A stretch of 64,000 bases of DNA from Solwaraspora sp. WMMD792. Its GTDB lineage: Bacteria > Actinomycetota > Actinomycetes > Mycobacteriales > Micromonosporaceae. The DNA is taken from positions 4,340,001 through 4,404,000 of the forward strand of contig NZ_JARUBH010000009.1 of NCBI RefSeq assembly GCF_029626105.1, written 5' to 3'. Shown here piece by piece: positions 56,299 to 64,000 of the stretch; the first letter of the stretch is position 1, and the number at the start of each line of letters is the position of its first letter. Under the pieces are notes generated by a model. It had not been told where the DNA came from. It made no database searches and worked only from the letters and a program-made list of their open reading frames with translations. The translations under genes and the position numbers were made by a program.

Positions 56299-58368
56299 TC
56301 AGGCCGGCTGGCGCTCCTTGCGGTGGATGTCCATCCGGCCGCGACCAAACGCGTCGATATGGCCCCACCTACCGGGAATGTCCAGCAGTTCGATCCGGCC
56401 CATGCTCATCGGCAACGCCGGATCGACCACCAGATGCTCACCCTGCGGTTCCAGGCCGAGCAGGGTCCGCAGCAGCAGCAGGGTGGCCCCGGTCGACCAG
56501 GCCTGCGGACTGCAGGAGGTCGGATACTCCACCGGATACTTGGTCAGCGCCCGGTCGTAGCCGCCGAACGCCTCCGGCAACCGTCCGTTGAAGTACTGCG
56601 CGGCGTTGATGATTCCGTCGGCGATCCGGGCCGACTCCTCGACGAAGCCGTACCGGCGCAGCCCCCAGGCGATGAACGAGTTGTCGAACGGCCAGACCGT
56701 GCCGACGTGGTAGCCGATCGGGTTGAACCGGCCCTCCCCCTCGGCCAGGGTCCGCACCCCCCAGCCGGAGAACATCCGCGGGCTGACCAGATGCTTGGCG
56801 ATCTTCTTGGCCTTGCCGGCGTCGACGATGCCGCTCCACAACAGGTGGCCGATGTTCGACGACAACGCGTCGACCTGGCCGCCCTCCGGGTCCAGCGCGA
56901 GCGCGAAGTACTCCCCGTCGGCGACCCAGAAGTCCCGGTTGAACCGACGCTTGAGGTCGGCCGCCTCCCGCTCCAACTGGTCGGCGTACCCCGGGTCGTG
57001 CCAGATCTCGCGGGCCAACCGGGCGCCGCGCATCTTCGCGTCGTACGCGTACCCCTGCAGTTCGCAGGTCGCCCGGGGAAAGCCGGGCAACCGGCCGTCG
57101 CGGTAGCAGATCGCGTCCCAGGAGTCCTTCCAACACTGGTTCTCCAGGCCGGTCTCCACGTTGCGTCGCTCGTACCAGAGGTAACCGTTGTCGAGCAGGT
57201 CACCGTAGGTGTCGATCCAGCACAGCGCCTGCCGGGCCTCCGCCTCCAGGGACCGGACCAGCTTGACGTCGCCACTCCACCGCTCGTATTCGTCGAGCAG
57301 CACGACGAACAGCGGGGTCGAGTCGGCCGCGCCGAAGTACGGGGTGTGCGGCTGCTCCTCGAAGGCTGACGACTCGCCGTACCGGATCTCGTGCAGGATC
57401 TTGCCCGGTTCCTCGTCCCGGAAGTCGTCGAGTTTGCTGCCCTGCAACCCGCCGAGCAGGCGCAACGTCGCCGCCGCCAGCTCCGGCGCGAACGGCAACG
57501 CCTGCAGGCTGGTGAAGATGCTGTCCCGGCCGAACATGGTGGCGAACCACGGCACACCGGCGGCCGGCACCGACTGCCCGGCCAGCGACAACGGGGTGTA
57601 GCGCAGCGCGGCCAGATCCACCAGGCTCCGCCGGTACGTCGATGCCAGCGGCTCGCATTCACAGGCCAGCCGCGGTGCCCGGGCGATCCACTCGTCCAGT
57701 TCCCGGCGCATCTCCGGCTTGGCCCGGTCGAAGTGCTGCCCGAGCATTCCCTCACGCAGATCCCGCCCGTCCGGGCCGATCGCGGTGGTCTTCACCTTGA
57801 TGTGGGTGATCCACTTGCCGTGCGGCTCAATGACGATGGTGAAGCTGAACCCGTGCTCGTCGATCGCCGCCGGCTCGCTGCTGGAGATCACGGTCTCCCG
57901 GTGGAAGCTCTCCCGCTGGTAGCCGAGCCGCAGACAGTCCCGGTCGACGTGGGCGTAGTGCTTGCCGACCTTGTGCCGGACGTCCTTGATCTCGAACAGG
58001 TCGGCGAAGTCGCTGCCCGCCTCCAGCCGTACCGCGAGCTCCATCGGCTCCTGGGCATGGTTGAGGATGGTGATCTCCTCGTCGAAACTGCCGCCCACCC
58101 AGCGTTGCCGGATCACCGACATCTCGGCGTCGACGTAGTGGGTCGGCTCACCGGGCACCAGGAAGAACCGCGCCTCGAAGTACTGCAGGTCGTCGACCGA
58201 CAGTGAGGACAGCCGCTCGCCGTCGATGGTCAGCTGCCACTTCGACAGGAACCGGGTGTCGAACGAGAAGAGCCCGGTGGGCGCCGCTGGGGAGGCGTCG
58301 ATGTCGCCCTGGCTGTCGCTGACCACGAAGGTGTTGCCGTCCAGGATGCTGACCATTCCCTCGGTCAT
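56299..58368 (-). CDS. Glycogen-debranching-type amylo-1,6-glucosidase
   Basis: The 689-residue protein has an N-terminal GDE_N_bis domain (VSILDGNTFVVSDSQGDIDASPAAPTGLFSFDTRFLSKWQLTIDGE, beta-rich to about 240) and a C-terminal six-hairpin (alpha/alpha)6 glycosidase domain (AGVPWFATMFGRDSIFTSLQAL, NQCWKDSWDAI, GYHVGTVWPFDNSFIAWGLRRYG). The acids in FGRDS and CWKDSWD are the probable catalytic region. It would split alpha-1,6 branches of glycogen or related glucans in the cytoplasm; no signal peptide is present. Its ATG overlaps the SCP2 stop (ATGA), so the two are translated together. Confidence 0.9.
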   Translation of the reverse strand: MTEGMVSILDGNTFVVSDSQGDIDASPAAPTGLFSFDTRFLSKWQLTIDGERLSSLSVDDLQYFEARFFLVPGEPTHYVDAEMSVIRQRWVGGSFDEEITILNHAQEPMELAVRLEAGSDFADLFEIKDVRHKVGKHYAHVDRDCLRLGYQRESFHRETVISSSEPAAIDEHGFSFTIVIEPHGKWITHIKVKTTAIGPDGRDLREGMLGQHFDRAKPEMRRELDEWIARAPRLACECEPLASTYRRSLVDLAALRYTPLSLAGQSVPAAGVPWFATMFGRDSIFTSLQALPFAPELAAATLRLLGGLQGSKLDDFRDEEPGKILHEIRYGESSAFEEQPHTPYFGAADSTPLFVVLLDEYERWSGDVKLVRSLEAEARQALCWIDTYGDLLDNGYLWYERRNVETGLENQCWKDSWDAICYRDGRLPGFPRATCELQGYAYDAKMRGARLAREIWHDPGYADQLEREAADLKRRFNRDFWVADGEYFALALDPEGGQVDALSSNIGHLLWSGIVDAGKAKKIAKHLVSPRMFSGWGVRTLAEGEGRFNPIGYHVGTVWPFDNSFIAWGLRRYGFVEESARIADGIINAAQYFNGRLPEAFGGYDRALTKYPVEYPTSCSPQAWSTGATLLLLRTLLGLEPQGEHLVVDPALPMSMGRIELLDIPGRWGHIDAFGRGRMDIHRKERQPA

Positions 58369-58799
58369 CAGTCGTTCCTTTCCCGCCGGGCGAACGCGCG
58401 TGGGTCGTGGGAACCGGGCGGGCCGGGCATCATCCGCTCGATCAAGATCAGTAGCCGGAGATCACCGAGCACCATGATGTCGCCGCGTAGCATCGCCGCC
58501 ATCGGGTTGATCTCGCCCCGGGCCATTCCTTCGAAGACCTTCTGATCGGTACGCAGCACACTCTCGGCGTCCCGCTGCTCGCGCAGCAGGCTGGCCCGGC
58601 CGTTGTCGAAGGTGACGAACCAGTAGTCCACCTGTTCGTCGTGTGCCAGGTCGAATCGCACGGTCCCGGAGATCTGTCGCAGCAGCGCCGCGTTCTCCTT
58701 CCGGCCGAGGCGGTCGAAGAACTCCCGCGTCGCCGCCATCGGTTCCCGCGCCGAGGCGGTCCGTGTGGTCTGCTCCCGCTGCGTCGTCTGCGGCATCAT
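58368..58799 (-). CDS. SCP2 sterol-carrier-domain protein
   Basis: The 143-residue protein has an SCP2 domain: EFFDRLGRKENAALLRQISGTVRFDLAHDEQVDYWFVTFDNGRASLLREQRDAESVLRTDQKVFEGMARGEINPMAAMLRGDIMVLGDLRLLILIERM. The fold holds a lipid-like ligand. The start at the double ATG 58799 follows GGAGGGAGCGG. Coupling by ATGA to the debranching enzyme is odd for a lipid carrier and recurs in actinomycetes as far as I recall. The ligand is unknown. Confidence 0.85.
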   Translation of the reverse strand: MMPQTTQREQTTRTASAREPMAATREFFDRLGRKENAALLRQISGTVRFDLAHDEQVDYWFVTFDNGRASLLREQRDAESVLRTDQKVFEGMARGEINPMAAMLRGDIMVLGDLRLLILIERMMPGPPGSHDPRAFARRERND

Positions 58800-58920
58800 C
58801 CGCTCCCTCCACCCAGTGGCAGGGTCGCGGCCGACCGGGTGGTACGACATCACCCGTACCGGGTGAAGCCGGCCCGGAATCCACGCCCCGGCGCCGCTCG
58901 GCCCGACGCCGGCCCGGACG

Positions 58921-59583
58921 TCAGTCGGCGGAGATGCCGTACGCGGTCCAGCCCCGGTCGCGGAACCCGGCGGCCGAGGCCACCTTCGCCGACGCGGCGT
59001 TGCCCACCGCGTGCAGGTAGGTGGGGACGGCACCGCCGTCGAGCACCCGACGGGCGGCCTGGGCGACCAGCCGGCGGGCCAGGCCACGACCACGCGCCGC
59101 CGGTACGGTGCCGACCGCGATCTCCTGGCCGTGCGCGTCGTGCCGCTTCAGCCCGACCCCGGCCAGGAACGTCCCGTCGGCGTCCCGGGCGACCAGCACC
59201 GGGTTGGTGAACTGCCGCAGCCAGGGCGGCAACGACTCGTCAGCGGAGTCGATCCAGTCCCCGGCGTCGGGCAGCGGCGCCGGCGCCAGACAGTACCGGA
59301 ACACGGTGCGCTGCGCCCGCCAGCCGGGACGGCCGACCGCGGTGGGCAACTTGGCCAGCAGATCGGTGAGCGGCAGGTCGGTCAACGCGCGTACCGCCTC
59401 GACCTTGTCGGGTGGCACGGACAGCACCGCACCGCCGGGCGCCCCGACGCCGACCACCGGATGCGGCCGGCCGTCCCAGCCCGGTCGGACCCGCCGCTCC
59501 GAGCCGACCACCTGCAACGCCCGGCCGGCCGGCCACTGGCCCAGCCAGCTGACCAGATGGTGGTAGAGACGCTTGTCCAGCAT
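58921..59583 (-). CDS. GNAT-family acetyltransferase
   Basis: The 220-residue protein has an N-terminal alpha/beta part of unknown fold and a C-terminal GNAT domain: AVGTVPAARGRGLARRLVAQAARRVLDGGAVPTYLHAVGNAASAKVASAAGFRDRGWTAYGI, with the RGRGLAR acetyl-CoA loop. ATG 59583 follows GGAGGCAGGCAGG. The substrate is unknown. It is separated from the GDH gene upstream by 121 bases. Confidence 0.85.
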   Translation of the reverse strand: MLDKRLYHHLVSWLGQWPAGRALQVVGSERRVRPGWDGRPHPVVGVGAPGGAVLSVPPDKVEAVRALTDLPLTDLLAKLPTAVGRPGWRAQRTVFRYCLAPAPLPDAGDWIDSADESLPPWLRQFTNPVLVARDADGTFLAGVGLKRHDAHGQEIAVGTVPAARGRGLARRLVAQAARRVLDGGAVPTYLHAVGNAASAKVASAAGFRDRGWTAYGISAD

Positions 59584-59704
59584 CCTGCCTGCCTCCTGCC
59601 GTACGGGACGGCCCGCACGCCGCCCTGATGGAGAAGCCGTTCACCCGCCCGGAAATGCCTCTGTCTACCCTGCCGAAAGTATGCAGCTTTTCCGGCCGAT
59701 GTGG

Positions 59705-62700
59705 TCAGTTGGCCGAAGATGTGCGAACCAGTGTCCGGATCTGGCGCAGCAGCACCGACAGTGCGGCGAGGTCGGCCGGCGAGTGGGCGAAGTCCTCCAT
59801 CGCCCGCCGTACCCGGGCCACCGCGCTGGCGTTGTCCTGCTCCCACTGTTCGGCCCGGTCCTGCACCGCCAGCTCGCCCGGGGTGGCGGTGAGTACCTCG
59901 ACGGTGAGCGCCGCCAGCGCGGCGTACAGGTCGTAGCGCAGCGCGGTGCGGGCCAGCGTCTGCCAGCGGTCCCCCCGGGGCAGCAGCGAGATCTTGCTCA
60001 GCAGCCAGTCGACCCGGAACCGTTCGGACAGCATGAAGTACACCGAGGCTACCTCGGTGACGTCGCAGCCGGTGTCGGCGGCGGTCTCCACCACGTCGAG
60101 CAGCCCGAAGCTGTACATGATCCGAGTGGCCCGGTCGGCGAGATCCGGCGGCAGACCGCGACCGGTCATGGTGTCGATATGGGTCCGCAGCGACTCCCGC
60201 TCGTCGCCCCGGAAGTAGTCGCCCAGCTCCGGCAGCAGTCGCGACACCCCTTCGCGCAGCCGGGCGGTCTCTCCCGGCACGTCCAGCGGGGACTTGCGGT
60301 TGGTGACCAGCCAGCGGACGGCCCGGTCCAGCAGTCGCCGGCTCTCCAGGTAGACCGAAACCTGCGCGGCGGTGCCGACCACATTGTCCAGTGCGTCGAT
60401 GTCGGCCCACAGCGTGTCGAGCCCGAACACGTCGCGGACCACCACGTAGGCCCGCAGCACGTCGGCGGCCGACGCTCCGGTCTCCTCCATCGTCCGGTAG
60501 ACGAAGGACATGCCGCCCCGGTTGACCGCCTCGTTGACCAGGCTGGTCACCACGATTTCCCGGCGCAGTCGGTGGTCGGTCATCCGGGCGCCGTACCGCT
60601 CGCGCAGCGGCGTCGGGAAGTAGTCGGCCAGCACCCGGTCGGTCCACGCCTCGTCGGGCAGCCCGTCGGCCAGCACCTGCCCCTCGATGGAGATCTTGGC
60701 GTAGGCGAGCAGCACCGCGAATTCGGGCAGGGTCAACCCGTCCGCGCCGGCGCGGATCCGCTCCGCCAGATCGTCGTCGGACGGCAGCGCCTCCAACTCC
60801 CGGTCCAGCTGCCCGGACTGTTCCAGGTCGGTGATCATCCGCCGGTGCACCGGCAGCAGCGGACGCGCCTGGGCGCAGGCGTTGGCCAGGGCCCGAGCCT
60901 GGTCGTAGTTGTCCCGCAGCACCAGCGCGGCGACCTCGTCGGTCATCTCCACGAGCAACGCGTCACGCTGCGGTACGGTCAGCTCGCCATCGGCCACCGC
61001 GCCGCCCAGCAGGATCTTGATGTTGACCTCGTGGTCGGAGCAGTCCACGCCTGCCGAGTTGTCGATGAAGTCGGTGTAGATCCGCCCGCCGGCGGTCGCG
61101 TACTCGATCCGGCCCCGCTGGGTGAGCCCCAGGTTGCCGCCCTCGCCGACCACCTTCGCCCGCACCGACCGGCCGTCGACCCGGATCGGGTCGTTGGCCT
61201 TGTCGCCGACGTCGGCGTGCGACTCGCCGGAGGCCTTGACGTAGGTGCCGATGCCGCCGTTGAACAGCAGGTCCACCGGGGCGCGCAGGATCGCCCGGAT
61301 CAGCTCCGGCGGGGAGAGCAGGTCGACCCCGTCGTCGAGGCCGAGCGCCGCGCGGACCTGCCGGCTGACCGGCACCGACTTGGCGGTACGCGGATACACG
61401 CCACCGCCGGCCGAGATCAGTCCGGTGTCGTAGTCGGCCCATGACGACCGGGGCAGGTCGAACAGTCGCCGCCGCTCCGCGTACGAGGTGGCCGCGTCCG
61501 GATCCGGGTCGAGGAAGATGTGCCGGTGGTCGAAGGCGGCGACCAGCCGGACGTGTTCGGACAGCAGCATCCCGTTGCCGAACACGTCGCCGGACATGTC
61601 ACCGATGCCGACCACCGTGAAGTCCTGCCGCTGGACGTCCACCCCCAGGTCACGGAAGTGCCGCTTGACCGACTCCCAGGCCCCCCGCGCGGTGATCCCC
61701 ATCTTCTTGTGGTCGTAGCCGGCCGACCCGCCGGAGGCGAACGCGTCGCCCATCCAGAAACCCCGGGAGATCGAGATCGCGTTGGCCACGTCGGAGAAGG
61801 TCGCGGTGCCCTTGTCGGCGGCGACCACCAGGTACGGGTCGTCGCCGTCGTGGCGCACCACCCGCTGCGGCGGCACGATCTGCCCGGCGACGATGTTGTC
61901 GGTGACGTCCAGCAGACCGGAGATGAACTGCTGGTAGCAGGCCACCCCCTCGGCCTGGGCCGCCTCCCGGTCCGGTGGCTCGGCCGCCGCCCGACCGCGC
62001 GCGGTACCGCCGGGCTGCTTGACCACGAAGCCGCCCTTGGCGCCGACCGGCACGATCACCGCGTTCTTCACCATCTGCGCCTTGACCAGGCCGAGCACCT
62101 CGGTACGGAAGTCCTCCCGGCGGTCCGACCAGCGCAGCCCGCCCCGGGCGACCTCACCGAAGCGCAGGTGCACGCCCTCGAACCGGGGCGAGTAGACGAA
62201 GATCTCGTACGCCGGCCGGGGCGCCGGCAGGTCCGGGACGGCCTGCGGGTCCAGCTTGATCGCCACGTACGGGACCGGGCGGCCGTCGGCGCCGCGCTGG
62301 TAGAAGTTGGTCCGCAGGGTGGCCAGGATCAGCGTCAGGTAGCTGCGCAGGATCCGGTCCTGGTCGAGGCTGTCCACCTCGTCGAACTGGCGGCCGATCA
62401 CGGCGACCAGCTCCTGCCCGCGCCGGCGGCGTCGCTCGTCGTCGACGTCGGGCCCCGGCGCGAACCGGGTTTCGAAGAGTTGGATCAGCAGCGCGGCGAT
62501 CGCCGGGTAGGCGACGAAGGTGGACTCCATGTACTCCTGGGAGAAGACCGCGCCGGCCTGGCGCAGATACTTCGCGTACGCCCGCAGCACCACCACCTGC
62601 CGCCAGGTCAGCCCGGCGCGCAGCACCAGCTCGTTGAGGCCGTCGATCTCCGCCTCACCGCGCCAGGCCGCCGAGAACGCGTTCTCCACGTGCGGCCGGA

Positions 62701-64000
62701 CCTCGGCCATCGCCCGAGCGCCGACCGGCAGCCGCAGCCCGAAGTCGTACAGGTAGATCCGCTGGTCGACCCGGTCGATCTCGTACGGCCGTTCGTCGAT
62801 CACCTGCACGCCGAGCGAGTGCAGTACCGGCAGCACGTCGGACAGCACCATCGGTTCGCCGTACCGGTAGACCTTGAACCGCACGTCACGCTCGTCGACC
62901 CCGGTGCCGCCGGGCGGCCGGAACAGGTGCATCTCCAGCTGGCCGGGCTCCTCCAGCAGCTCCAGCTTGGCCAGGTCCTGGACCGCCTCGTACGCGGTGT
63001 GCTCCTCCTTGTACCCCTCCGGGTAGGCGTCGGCGTACCGCCGGTGCAGTGACTTGGCCGACTCGTCGCCCAGCTTGCGTTCCAGCACCAGCCGGAAGTC
63101 GTCCTCCCACAGCCGGGTGGCCTCGGCGAGCAGTTCGGCGAGCCGGTCCGGGTCCAGCTCGGCGGGCGGCGACGCCGGGTCGGTACGCACGATGAAGTGC
63201 ACCCGGGCCAGCATCGACTCGGTGACCCGGGTGGTGTAGTCGACGCCGACGCCGTTGAGCTCGCGCAGCAGGATCTGCTGCATCCGTAGCCGGTTGTGCG
63301 TGGTGAACCGGTCCCGGGGCAGGTAGATCAGGCAGGACAGGAACCGCCCGTACCCGTCGGAGCGCAGGAACAGCCGCAGCTGCCGGCGGCCGGCCATCCG
63401 CAGCACCCCGAGTACGGCGTGGTAGAGGTCGTCGGTGCGGATCTGGAACAGCTCGTCGCGCGGGTAGGTCTCCAGGATCTGCAGCAGGTCCTTGCCGGAG
63501 TGGCTGCGCGGGCTGAGCCCGGAGCGTTCCAGCACCTCGGCGACCTTGCGCCGGACCACCGGCAGCTCCTGCACGCTGGTCCGGTACGCGGCGGTGGAGA
63601 ACAGCCCGAGGAACCGGCGCTCGCCGACCACTGCCCCGGCCGAGTCGAAGACCTTGACGCCGACGTAGTCGAGGTAGGCGGCCCGGTGCACGGTGGCCCG
63701 CGAGTTGGCCTTGGTGATGATCAGCAGCCGCTGCTCCAGCGCCTTCGCCGCCGCCTGCGGGGTCATCGAGGTGAGCGGGCGCGGCCGGGTCTGGTCCTGG
63801 CGCAGGATGCCCAGCCCGGAACCGAGCACCGCTACCAGCGCCTTGTCCCCGTCCGCGCTGTCGACCAGCCGGTACTCCCGGTAGCCGAGAAAGGTGAAGT
63901 GGTCGTCGGCCAGCCAGCGCAGCAGCTCGACCGAGTCGGTGAGGTCCTTCTCCGGCACCGGCGGCGCGTCGGGTGATCCGGGCTCGGCCCGGTCGAGTTC
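59705..64000 (-). CDS. gdh: NAD-specific glutamate dehydrogenase, 180-kDa type, start beyond window
   Basis: Only the C-terminal 1431 residues are in the window; family members have about 1600. The enzyme oxidises glutamate to 2-oxoglutarate with NAD. Visible landmarks include FLGYREYRLVD (ACT-like region), GVDYTTRVTESMLARVHFIVRTDP, EIDRVDQRIYLYDFGLRLP, SPRFEGVHLRFGEVARGGLRWSDRREDFRTEVLGLVKAQMVKNAVIVPVGAKGGFV (catalytic domain with KGGF), GDMSGDVFGNGMLLS and NFNGGIGTYVK-like LLFNGGIGTYVK (NAD-binding). The reading frame is intact to the edge. It is typical of actinobacteria that use this as the catabolic GDH. Confidence 0.95.
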   Translation of the reverse strand, partial: ELDRAEPGSPDAPPVPEKDLTDSVELLRWLADDHFTFLGYREYRLVDSADGDKALVAVLGSGLGILRQDQTRPRPLTSMTPQAAAKALEQRLLIITKANSRATVHRAAYLDYVGVKVFDSAGAVVGERRFLGLFSTAAYRTSVQELPVVRRKVAEVLERSGLSPRSHSGKDLLQILETYPRDELFQIRTDDLYHAVLGVLRMAGRRQLRLFLRSDGYGRFLSCLIYLPRDRFTTHNRLRMQQILLRELNGVGVDYTTRVTESMLARVHFIVRTDPASPPAELDPDRLAELLAEATRLWEDDFRLVLERKLGDESAKSLHRRYADAYPEGYKEEHTAYEAVQDLAKLELLEEPGQLEMHLFRPPGGTGVDERDVRFKVYRYGEPMVLSDVLPVLHSLGVQVIDERPYEIDRVDQRIYLYDFGLRLPVGARAMAEVRPHVENAFSAAWRGEAEIDGLNELVLRAGLTWRQVVVLRAYAKYLRQAGAVFSQEYMESTFVAYPAIAALLIQLFETRFAPGPDVDDERRRRRGQELVAVIGRQFDEVDSLDQDRILRSYLTLILATLRTNFYQRGADGRPVPYVAIKLDPQAVPDLPAPRPAYEIFVYSPRFEGVHLRFGEVARGGLRWSDRREDFRTEVLGLVKAQMVKNAVIVPVGAKGGFVVKQPGGTARGRAAAEPPDREAAQAEGVACYQQFISGLLDVTDNIVAGQIVPPQRVVRHDGDDPYLVVAADKGTATFSDVANAISISRGFWMGDAFASGGSAGYDHKKMGITARGAWESVKRHFRDLGVDVQRQDFTVVGIGDMSGDVFGNGMLLSEHVRLVAAFDHRHIFLDPDPDAATSYAERRRLFDLPRSSWADYDTGLISAGGGVYPRTAKSVPVSRQVRAALGLDDGVDLLSPPELIRAILRAPVDLLFNGGIGTYVKASGESHADVGDKANDPIRVDGRSVRAKVVGEGGNLGLTQRGRIEYATAGGRIYTDFIDNSAGVDCSDHEVNIKILLGGAVADGELTVPQRDALLVEMTDEVAALVLRDNYDQARALANACAQARPLLPVHRRMITDLEQSGQLDRELEALPSDDDLAERIRAGADGLTLPEFAVLLAYAKISIEGQVLADGLPDEAWTDRVLADYFPTPLRERYGARMTDHRLRREIVVTSLVNEAVNRGGMSFVYRTMEETGASAADVLRAYVVVRDVFGLDTLWADIDALDNVVGTAAQVSVYLESRRLLDRAVRWLVTNRKSPLDVPGETARLREGVSRLLPELGDYFRGDERESLRTHIDTMTGRGLPPDLADRATRIMYSFGLLDVVETAADTGCDVTEVASVYFMLSERFRVDWLLSKISLLPRGDRWQTLARTALRYDLYAALAALTVEVLTATPGELAVQDRAEQWEQDNASAVARVRRAMEDFAHSPADLAALSVLLRQIRTLVRTSSAN

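Overview
The window is high-GC actinomycete DNA, most likely from the Micromonosporaceae (Micromonospora or a close relative). That placement is an inference from several observations: strong GC bias at third codon positions, frequent GTG and TTG starts, F420-type oxidoreductases (PPOX, LLM and nitroreductase families), a DinB/DUF664 protein, a 180-kDa-type NAD-glutamate dehydrogenase, and an actinomycete integrative and conjugative element (AICE).

Layout. (1) 1-400: end of an ssb gene. (2) 645-8907: an oxidoreductase-rich set with two paralogous SRPBCC proteins, an F420-type nitroreductase-like protein, an HxlR regulator, a group-D flavin monooxygenase, an SDR, a Tat-exported berberine-bridge-type oxidase with both covalent-FAD ligands, and an exported epoxide-hydrolase-like enzyme. 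A 15-bp near-palindrome is shared between the hxlR promoter and one SRPBCC promoter. (3) 9027-10579: PPOX protein and an alpha/beta hydrolase. (4) 10636-10711: tRNA-Arg(TCT), whose 3' half is the attL of an AICE running to a 41-bp duplicate at 27003-27043. The element has int, xis, a RepSA-like HUH replication initiator, a TraB/FtsK-type translocase, a pra-like activator, a KorSA-like GntR repressor with candidate operators, and a glycosyltransferase. Its cargo is a GntR-controlled, visibly AT-richer NACHT ATPase and an EVE-like/DUF3883 nuclease resembling modification-dependent restriction enzymes. (5) 27236-37527: an SCO2524-SCO2523-SCO2522-like operon and an SCO2521-like gene. They are separated by a 1476-residue DUF4062-NACHT-HEAT STAND protein and a D-amino-acid-oxidase-like gene. 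(6) 37582-64000: ordinary chromosome. It holds a SigE-type sigma factor with an FtsX-domain protein, a sulfatase-type membrane protein, a large secreted metalloprotease, a thioredoxin-reductase/methyltransferase fusion, BluB, GNATs, a nucleotidyltransferase/methyltransferase fusion, TrkA/TrkH potassium uptake with a K+ channel, a secreted trypsin with FG-GAP repeats, an LLM oxidoreductase, a glycogen-debranching-like enzyme with an SCP2 protein, and the 5'-truncated NAD-GDH.

How it fits together. The most interesting stretch is 20.7-37.5 kb, where two unrelated NACHT ATPases, a predicted modified-DNA nuclease and an uncharacterised conserved four-gene set with a variant P-loop ATPase lie next to each other across the attR of a mobile element. 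This looks like a composite defence or conflict island. Defence is an inference from domain content; nothing in the sequence proves activity.
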